Shown here: one piece after another, positions 56,935 to 64,000 of the stretch
Position numbering within the stretch: position 1 is the stretch's first letter
Layout: every line of letters begins with the position of its first letter
Made by a program: the position numbers and the translations under genes
Assembly: GCA_020081605.1 (NCBI GenBank)
Contig: JAHREC010000018.1
Coordinates: 4,464,001-4,528,000, forward strand
Source of the DNA: Albifimbria verrucaria
Taxonomy: Eukaryota; Ascomycota; Sordariomycetes; Hypocreales; Stachybotryaceae
Length of the DNA stretch: 64,000 bases
Reading direction: 5' to 3'
The notes under the pieces: model-generated
Databases searched by the model: none
What the model saw: only the letters and a program-made list of their open reading frames with translations
What the model was told of the DNA's origin: nothing

Positions 56935-57960
56935 GATTGATGTCTTGCTCGCCCATTCTTGCGATGTTATCGGCGATGTTTTTGTTGCCGCCGAAAAGCA
57001 CGGAGAAACGATTATATGGGTATCACATTGAGCCTGCACATGTGCGTGCTGCTATCATTCATTGATAGCGTAGCAGTTTGCCATACGCGAAAATTGATGG
57101 AGGTATAGTCAACACAGGTGAGGGTAGCAAATAGGTAGGTAGAGAAGGAGAAATAAGGGTATGTTTGGAATACGTCATGGTCTACCAGGCTGTTTTAAGT
57201 ACATGCGAATGCGGAGAGCGTGCATAAGGTTAGTAGGTATCCGTACATGTACAGAGTATGCACGGCAAAGTACCCGAGGAGGGCCTTGAAGTTGAATATC
57301 ACATATATGGTACTCGGCAAGGGGGAAAATACAGGTCAGCTTAGGAAGCATAAACTCGATAACGAGGGCTGCGTGGACATGAAAGCCATTGCCTTTAGCA
57401 TTAGTAAACTAGATAGTCACCCACTTCAGTAGGCCATCAAATGGTCGAGGCTTTTGGTCGGTTGTGCCGAGGCACATGCTTCCCAGGGCCGAGTCGGCCA
57501 ATCCCAAGGGTCCACCAACAGCCGTTCCCCGTTCCCCGTGCCCACTGACTAAGGAAGTTAAGGCCTGTCTCGCCTGTCTTTACTTCATGGGGTACAGCAG
57601 CGCCGACTCCACACCATTTCTGTTTTCGCCCTCTCGTTTCCACATTCACCTTTCGCTCCATCTCCATCTCCCGACCTCCATAACCGGCCCTCTCCTCCCC
57701 TCAACCCCTGTCCTCCCCGTCCACGACACACGAGGTGCCGCTCTTCCTCCAGCAAGACACTCCCTCTCGCTGTTGACCCGCGACATCTTCGTGTTTGCGC
57801 ATCTTCAGTCTCCTGCTGGCCTTGCGGCCGGCCCTCTGTCCCATTGACGTCGCACCTGGTGGCAAAGCGACGACGGGCATAATCAGTCGGCATACGTGCT
57901 TCCACCCAACCCAAACATAGAGATACCCCGGGAGTCTTCGACTGCCTTTCTTTCATAATC
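56935..57960. other. Divergent intergenic, LigD-PE gene / PEX13
   Basis: 1.0 kb between opposite start codons. It contains GTACATGTACAGAGTATG near 57243, a TAGGTAGGTAG element near 57132, and a C/T-rich leader before PEX13. No supported coding frame. Confidence 0.5.
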
Positions 57961-59359
57961 ATGGCTTCTCCGCCTAAGCCTTGGGAGAGACCCGGCGCCG
58001 CCGGCACCGCATCCGGTATGTTGCTCCTCACCAGGCCGCGGTAACGCGCTCTCTCGGGTCTGCTTGCTAACACGCCGATTTGCTCGCAACGCAGCCGCGA
58101 TACCATCATCACCTGCTTCTACAACCACCACACTGCCGTCTCCCACTTCGACGACCACCTCGACATCCACAGCTCCTCCCATCCCCGACCGCCCTTCCTC
58201 CCTCGCCTCGGTCGCAAACCAAAACGCCGCCAACTACAGCCGTCCCACCACACTCGGCACCAACACCTATGGTTCCTATGGCTCCGCCTACTCTAGCCCC
58301 TACTCGAGTCCGTACTCGCGCTTCGGCGGCTACGGAGGCTATGGTGGAGGCATGTACGGTGGCGGTATGTACGGCGGTGGCATGTATGGCGGAGGCATGT
58401 ACGGCGGTATGGGTGGCATGGGCGGCATGCCTCAAAACCCCAACGATCCTAACAGCCTGACGAATCGCTTCAGCAACAGCACTGCCGCCACTTTCCAGAT
58501 GCTTGAAGGTATTGTCATGGCCTTTGGTGGCTTCGCCCAAATGCTGGAGAGCACTTACATGGCGACGCAGTCGAGTTTCTACGGTAAGCTTGCACCGATA
58601 TCATCCATTTATGCGTGTGATACTAATGTTTTCCAGCCATGGTCTCGGTTGCTGAGCAGTTCGGCAATCTTCGCGATACGCTCGGCTCGGTTCTCGGTAT
58701 CTTTACCCTCATGCGGTGGATACGCACCCTCATCGCCAAAATCACCGGCCGTCCGCCTCCGGCCGATGCCACGGCTTTGACGCCAGCCGCCTTCGCCCGC
58801 TTCGAAGGCCGCAAAGTCGGCGCCGACGGCTCCCCTGCCGGCCCTCCCCGTGCCAGCCGCAAGCCTCTCCTCTTCTTCCTCCTCGCCGCGTTCGGTCTTC
58901 CCTACTTGATGTCCAAGATGATCAAGACTCTCGCTGCCTCCCACGAGGAGGAGGAACGCCGCCTGCAGCAGCAGGCCCTCGAGCAGCAGCAACCCATCGA
59001 CCCCTCCAAGCTCGAGTTCTGCCGCCTCCTCTACGACTTCATGCCTCAGCCCAACACGGGTGTCGAGCTTGAGGTTCGCAAGGGCGATCTTGTCGCCGTT
59101 CTTAGCAAGAATGACCCGCCGGTGCTCCCAGCGAGTGGTGGCACTGCCGCGCCCGCGATGGTCGCCAAGGTTACCTCCCTCCACCTACCTCGAGGTCCTC
59201 AAGCGTCCCGGCCAGGAAGTCAAGCGCATCAAGGCCACCGCCGCCAGCGACAGCAGCCGTGCGAACACCATGACGACGACGGTCGAGGAGGTCGCCGAGG
59301 AGGGCAAGAAGGAGTACGCCACGGCTGGAGGCATGCAGCGTAGCCACTTTTACTCATAA
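57961..59359 (+). CDS. PEX13: Peroxin 13, peroxisomal docking protein
   Basis: Pex13 docks the Pex5/Pex7 import receptors at the peroxisome membrane with Pex14 and Pex17. Exons: 57961-58015, 58095-58583 and 58637-59359 with GTATGT and GTAAGC donors. The start MASPPKPWERPG is typical. A Pro/Ser/Thr-rich segment is followed by a GY/GM-rich tract (GGGMYGGGMYGG), the FG/YG-like phase that can mesh in the import pore. The conserved core NRFSNSTAATFQMLEGIVMA, FGGFAQMLESTYMATQSSFY and MVSVAEQFGNLRDTLGSVLG comes next, then the membrane helix KPLLFFLLAAFGLPYLMSKM and a C-terminal SH3 domain (FCRLLYDFMPQ, LEVRKGDLVAVLSKNDP, SEWWHCRARDGRQGYLPSTY). Two shifts, near 59115 and 59180, split the SH3. About 420 residues. 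Confidence 0.94.
58326..58431 (+). repeat. Gly-Met-Tyr repeat tract in PEX13
   Basis: A tandem run of GGYGG, GGGMYGG and GGMGG units, with four copies of a near-identical 15-bp GGCGGYATGTAYGGY-type unit. Low complexity within the Pex13 N-terminal domain. Confidence 0.85.
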
Positions 59360-59921
59360 AGGCATGAAGAAAATATCATGAAAATGGAGTTTGGGGCGGC
59401 TTTAACATATAATCGCTGCGCCATGACGATACGTCAGTCATGGTTGGTTTCAACGGGCTAACCGGTTTTGTGTACATGGTCGACAAGCATTCTTGGTCAC
59501 AGCAGATGACATTCACAGTACGATATAACTTTTGTATGTGGGATATGAGCATATGTGGTCGGTGTTTTGTCCGTCCTAGTGTAGAGGGGTCTTTTTATTT
59601 CTCTCATGTAAACCACGTCCGCCTAAGGCGGTCGATACGCAGCCGTTCCGGTTGGAATTGTATAAACTCTCAATATCACCTTCAAGCTCCAAGCCGAGCA
59701 AAATACTTCGTGTTTGTCAGCAAGTTACTCCCATATGGCGCAGTCCAATGCCTTGGTCGGCCTCTGTTGCTGCAATTCTTGTACATGCATAACCCCTCGT
59801 GAACATTGCACAAAGGCTTGGGCTTTTTTTTTCTTTTCGTTCCTCCATTGAGTGACAGGTAGTGGCTGGAGTATAGCGCGTGTATGACACAGCCGAGCTC
59901 GGTTCGAGGACAATGAGAAGT
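59360..59921. other. Convergent intergenic, PEX13 / DUS3
   Basis: 562 bp between converging 3' ends, with a T-rich run near 59826-59836. No supported coding frame. Confidence 0.6.
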
Positions 59922-62409
59922 TTAGCCCTCGGCCTCATAAGCGTTCGACTTGTGCTTAGGCTGGAAGTTGAACTCAGGGTGAACAGGTCCCAAGAACATC
60001 TCACTATAAAATTTGATATTAGCACACAACCATCTCACAACTTATCCGTCTCTCCTTAATCATGAAAACGTACCTGATCTTGATCCAGTCCTTGTAGTTG
60101 CCTGACGCCATCAATGTCTCCAACTCGTTTCGTCCGCGGTAGGCAGGAGGTCGGTCGTTCAGGCTTGGCGGCAGGTGTTCGAGCAAGCCGATGGGCACAT
60201 ATCGGTGGGAGAAGCTGAGCCACTCAAGCAGGAATCGGCGAGTAAAGCCGATGCCAAGCTCATCGGAACCCCATGCCTCAAGTCCGTGACGGACAAACTT
60301 CTCAATGTATCCCAGACGTTCGGTGGCCGACTTGTCGAGGTACTGACCCTTTTCGATCTCTTCGAATACCCAGGGCTTGACCAGGGCGCCACGACCGATC
60401 ATGACGCTGTCGACACCCGCGTTTTGGATGTGGTCATAGTAGTCAACATGAGAGAAGCAGTCACCGTTACCGAGGAAGTACATGCGACCGTCTTTGGCAT
60501 TAGGCAGCGTGCTCTCATCGGGCTCTGCGGCAGTATCGGTCAAGGTGTCCTTCTGCTCGTTGTAAGTCTTGATGAGCGCGGCACATTCAGCAATGTAACC
60601 CCAATCAGCCGTCTTGGTGTATCTCTGCTCACGGCTGCGACCGTGAAGAGTAATAGCGGCGCATCCAGGAGCTCCCAGGCGCGCGCGGTGCTCTCGCGCT
60701 CCAAAGGCTAGCTTTCCGATGACTGACGTTGCCGTGGGTCGAGAGCTCTTGACGCCAGTTCTTATCTTAGCTGTGATGGGAATCTCTCCGGAGACAGCGT
60801 TCATGCCACGGATCATGCGCTCCAGCTTTCCACTGGACTCTAGAAGCGCCGAGCCGCCTCCAGACTTGAAGACCATGTCAATAGGGCATCCGCAGTTGAG
60901 ATCGATGAGACGGAGGTGCGGGCAGAAGCGAGACAGCGCATCGGCGGCCTTGATAGCCACCCATGGCGCGTTGGCAGCAATCTGGGTTGCAAACTTGATA
61001 TCCCGAGAGTTGTCGTAGTCAGAGAATAACAGTGACTTTGAGCCAGGAGTGAACTTGGGGGCGTTAGCTCAGATTTATGGGCCTTGAGAAGCGTCCAGTC
61101 TGCCTTGGTTCCCTGGAGCAATGGCATTCCCATCGCCATCTCGGAATACGTCAGTTGAGCGCCGAGGTCAACGCAGAGTCGGCGGAAAGGCAGGTTGCCT
61201 TGCGTAGTCAAAGGCGCAAGGGTGGGCGTCTCTGCACCAAAGTACAGTCGGCGTTTTTCGGAAGGCTTGAACGGCGGGTCGACAAACCGCGCACGAAGAT
61301 CATCCATACTTTCGATACCGAGCTCCTTGCGACGGTGGTGGAAGTCCTCGCTAATCTTGGTTTCTGAGTTTAGCCACTCAATGTACTTGTTGGACCGCGT
61401 GAAGTCGAGACGTTTGCGGTTGAGGTCTATCTTGACGCTCATCTTGACCACGTTGAAGATATCAGGACGCTGCTCTTCTGTTTCGTCGTCCTTAGGGGCG
61501 TCGCCTTGCTCGCCTTCTTTTTGCTCTGCGTCTGTCTTGACAGCCTCGTTGGCTTCACTGTTCTTGGCTTCGCCATTCTGAGTATCATTCTCAATGAGAA
61601 CCAACTCCTTCCTGCCATCTTCGTGCTCAATCTCTTTCATGTGGCTTTTGACAAAGCGACATTTCCAGCCCGAAGGGCACTTGCCATGCTTCACGAACAC
61701 GGGGCATTTGCCGTCAAAGCTCTCCAGATCACCTCGTCGACCTTCCTCAAGATACTTGCGAATATCGTGACACAAGTGGCAGCGGTCACCGTAGCGGCAC
61801 TCCCGCGGGGAGAACTCGGGGTAGAAAGCTCTGCTGTTGCAGAGACGGATGGCGTCGGCAAATCGACCAAACGAGCGATCTGTGTTCTGGCCCTTGTTCT
61901 TCTTCTTCTTGTCCTTCTTACCACCCTTGCCGGAATCCCGGTCGTCTCTCCGGTTGTCATCCCTAGCATCAGACCCACGACCTTCAGCTGCATCATCATT
62001 GAAGGTTTCATCCGTAGATGCCTTTGCCGAATTGTGAATCAAGTATCTGATGATGATTAGTGACAGTCAACACAGCTGATTTCGGAGTAAAAACTGCATA
62101 CTCTTTCTTGACTGGTGCCATTCCCTTGACACGGTTATCGGTTAATGGTGCAGCTGCAGTACCATTCTCCCCGTTGGTTTTGTTGGTGTCATCGGCATTA
62201 GCCGGTGCATCATGAAGACCTTCGCCTGGCACAGATTGGGCGGCTCCATCCGTTGGCGCAGATTCGGCAGAAGAGTCCAACTTAAGTCTCTTCACGGCTC
62301 GCTCCTCTGGCTCATGAACGACCTCAATGCTGGCAGCATCTCGAACGAGCTCGGCGTGCTCCTTGCCGGCGGGCACATCGCCCATTTTGACATCGGATTC
62401 CTCAGCCAT
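59922..62409 (-). CDS. DUS3: tRNA-dihydrouridine(47) synthase DUS3
   Basis: Dus3 reduces U47 in the variable loop of cytosolic tRNAs using FMN and NADPH. Exons on the minus strand: 62409-62102, 62046-60074 and 60003-59922, with GTATGC and GTACGT donors. After a disordered N-terminus come two CCCH-type zinc fingers ([20 protein letters not shown] and [20 protein letters not shown]), a feature specific to Dus3. The TIM barrel starts at [20 protein letters not shown] and holds the catalytic-Cys motif [63 protein letters not shown] and [17 protein letters not shown]. The tail DWIK(I)[16 protein letters not shown] then [11 protein letters not shown] matches Dus3. One frame shift near 61055 sits between SEL and [15 protein letters not shown]. 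About 780 residues. Confidence 0.95.
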
Positions 62410-63805
62410 GCTATTTCCGATGAGATGAGCAGGCTTGATCCGTCAAGGTTCAAGAGAATCTGATCTTCACGGCCTTTGATATGGTGAGTGTAAATGTGTG
62501 GTGCGTGTGATGCGAAAGGCTTAGGTAAGGTTGAAGGTGAAGTGAGCGTTGAGGTGAAGCCACAGAAAATTTCATTTACATCCATCGGCAGTGCACTAAG
62601 GTGGTAAGTCTACGGTAGGCAAGTAGGTACCTCAGAGGAGCGGCCGTTGAGTGGGCTGCAGCTGTTAGCACTGGCTCGTGGTGGATCAGCTTCATACTGC
62701 CAGATGATGTTGGCTTAATATGATTGCCTCAAATTCGGTGAGCAATGTTTCTGTAGGCATCGTAAAGTTCTCTTATGCCAGCAATTGACATACGGAAAGG
62801 CGGGCTGGTCATCTTCAATGGCTATAAGGGTCATGAAGCCTGATATCATTTGCCCTCAGGAAAATCACCCGTTGAGCGTTGTACCAGCAATGGTGCGGTA
62901 CCCCACATTGCATAACGGATCACCCGCAAGCTAAGTATTTGACCTGTACGTGTACCTCCAACCTAGACGCATCTCCCTCAAGTAACCCCTCTAAAATATA
63001 CGCCAGTCAAGCCGAGCTGAGGACTCTGGTCGACGCTGGCCAAGATAGTTTAGGCCCCTACAACTAGCAGTGGAGCTCCATTTCCTTCTCCAGATCAGAC
63101 AATCAGTGGATGAGCGTGTGGAGCAAAAGCTGTGTACCTGAAGCAGGCCCTGGTCAGCCTCCGGTGCTATTATTGTCGAGTACCATGGTACATGGTAGAA
63201 ATGCCAGGGGCAGCACTTCTGCCCCAAGTGTAGCAGGTTTGATTGAGTTCGGATCTGAAGCGGTTAGTCAGTGGGCTCACCCGCCTGTGGCATGATCCAT
63301 TAGCGCACAAACGGCCGCTGGTGTCACCTGTAGCGCACCATGACACGGGGCACCACGCAGCGCAGTACAGCGCTCCCAGCCACGGCCGCAGCCCATCCTC
63401 CTGTGCCTGTCCTGTAATTCGTCATCTTGCGTGTGCTTACAGCAACCTTGCCTTATGCCTCTTTCATGAGCTCTTCTTCCACAGCGCATCCTCGAGTCCC
63501 TCCGGGCCACATCCCTGCAGCGAACCCAGCACCCTCGCCAAGAGCAGCACCTACCTAGTAGGGCTTATTCAGGTATGCCGGGAACAGCTAACAACCGAAC
63601 CTCTGCCAAATGTAGATGCATACATCACCAACAGGATCAGCCAACCGCGTCCCCTCCTCACTCCTCTCACCTACATACCACATACCCTCGACCCCGAGAG
63701 CCAAACCGCCCTTTTCTCCCCGAGCTTCTCCCCGGGCTACGGCGTCTTGCCCACTTCATCGACGCTCGCCCGTCGAGGCGATGAAGGTCGGTGTACGATT
63801 AGAAC
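62410..63805. other. Intergenic, DUS3 promoter and right-edge flank
   Basis: 1.4 kb. The part next to DUS3 contains AAGTAGGTACCTCAGAGG near 62620. The right part has C-rich frames (63243-63851) with no recognisable domain. No supported gene. Confidence 0.45.
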
Positions 63806-64000
63806 ATGGCGGATTCGGGCAGATCTACAGATAGGCCCGCCCCTCGTCTAACCAGTCCAAGGCGTTGCGGTCGCAGAACCAAGCTGCTGGCGCCTCCTCC
63901 ATTGATCGATTCGATATCCCTGAAGAGTCGGACGAGTCCTCCGATCCCGCCTCGAGCTCCGGTCGTGTGCCATTGCCGAGGAGCCATACCCCAGGTCATC
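63806..64000 (+). CDS. Possible 5' end of an unrecognised gene
   Basis: ATG 63806 (MADSGRSTDRPAP) is preceded by AGAAC, and the frame stays open to the window edge. A better-looking continuation lies one frame over: SSNQSKALRSQNQAAGASSI, DRFDIPEESDESSDPASSSG, RVPLPRSHTPGH. This suggests another single-base shift near 63848. The composition (Ser/Glu/Asp/Pro) is that of a disordered eukaryotic N-terminus. Too short to identify. Confidence 0.35.
   Translation, partial: MADSGRSTDRPAPRLTSPRRCGRRTKLLAPPPLIDSISLKSRTSPPIPPRAPVVCHCRGAIPQVI

Noticed and set aside
58609..59184. 191-codon minus-strand frame opposite PEX13
   Set aside because: The plus strand encodes the Pex13 membrane helix and SH3; shadow frame.
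1..64000. Repeat-induced point mutation as cause of the broken genes
   Set aside because: The breaks are almost all insertions or deletions; only two in-frame stops are substitution-like, and there is no local AT skew in the broken genes.
1..64000. Programmed ribosomal frameshifting or widespread pseudogenes
   Set aside because: No common slippery heptamer occurs at the breaks, and they hit unrelated essential genes including RPS11; sequence error explains them better.
1..64000. CRISPR arrays, bacterial operons, transposons
   Set aside because: No regularly spaced direct repeats, no transposase or reverse transcriptase frames and no long terminal repeats were seen.

Overview
The window is nuclear DNA of a filamentous ascomycete. 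The genes carry short GT-AG introns (about 50-190 bp) with CTAAC/CTGAC-like branch sites. The products are typical of Pezizomycotina: MIC60, SPC105/KNL1, Scm3, ATG6, ATG14, CK2 alpha, PEX13, DUS3, a Clr5-ankyrin protein and fungal-only small proteins. A Sordariomycete, probably Hypocreales, is my inference from protein character; it has not been tested by search.

Layout. 0-5 kb: 3' part of MIC60, then two folylpolyglutamate synthase paralogues facing each other tail to tail. 6.7-14.7 kb: a double GFA-domain protein, a URI/Bud27-like prefoldin protein, a 59-residue cysteine-tailed protein, tRNA-Val(AAC), a twin-CX9C protein and ribosomal protein uS17 (RPS11). 15-24 kb: the kinetochore scaffold SPC105 and a Clr5-ankyrin protein. 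25-32 kb: an unrecognised membrane protein with a long acidic tail, ATG14 and two small conserved fungal proteins. 33-41 kb: CK2 alpha, the CENP-A chaperone Scm3 and ATG6/Beclin. 41-49 kb: an AAA+ ATPase and a full ABCC transporter. 49.5-52.8 kb: a 3.4 kb gene-poor stretch. 52.8-62.4 kb: CAF-1 p60 (CAC2), a stand-alone LigD-type 3'-phosphoesterase, PEX13 and DUS3. A possible gene start runs off the right edge.

Most genes are housekeeping and are not a pathway cluster. Functional echoes exist. ATG14 and ATG6 are both subunits of autophagic PI3-kinase complex I and lie 10 kb apart. SPC105 and Scm3 both act at centromeres, and CAC2 is another histone-deposition factor. The two FPGS genes share one reaction.

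A dominating feature is sequence quality. Nearly every long gene, including the indispensable ribosomal protein uS17, is broken by one or more apparent single-base indels, many in short homopolymers. Reading frames resume immediately in another frame with family-conserved residues. I treat these as likely assembly errors, not pseudogenes, and mark each one. CK2 alpha, ATG14 and the 160-residue protein at 30.4 kb read cleanly through all their exons. Feature coordinates give the whole gene; exon limits are in the evidence where I could derive them.
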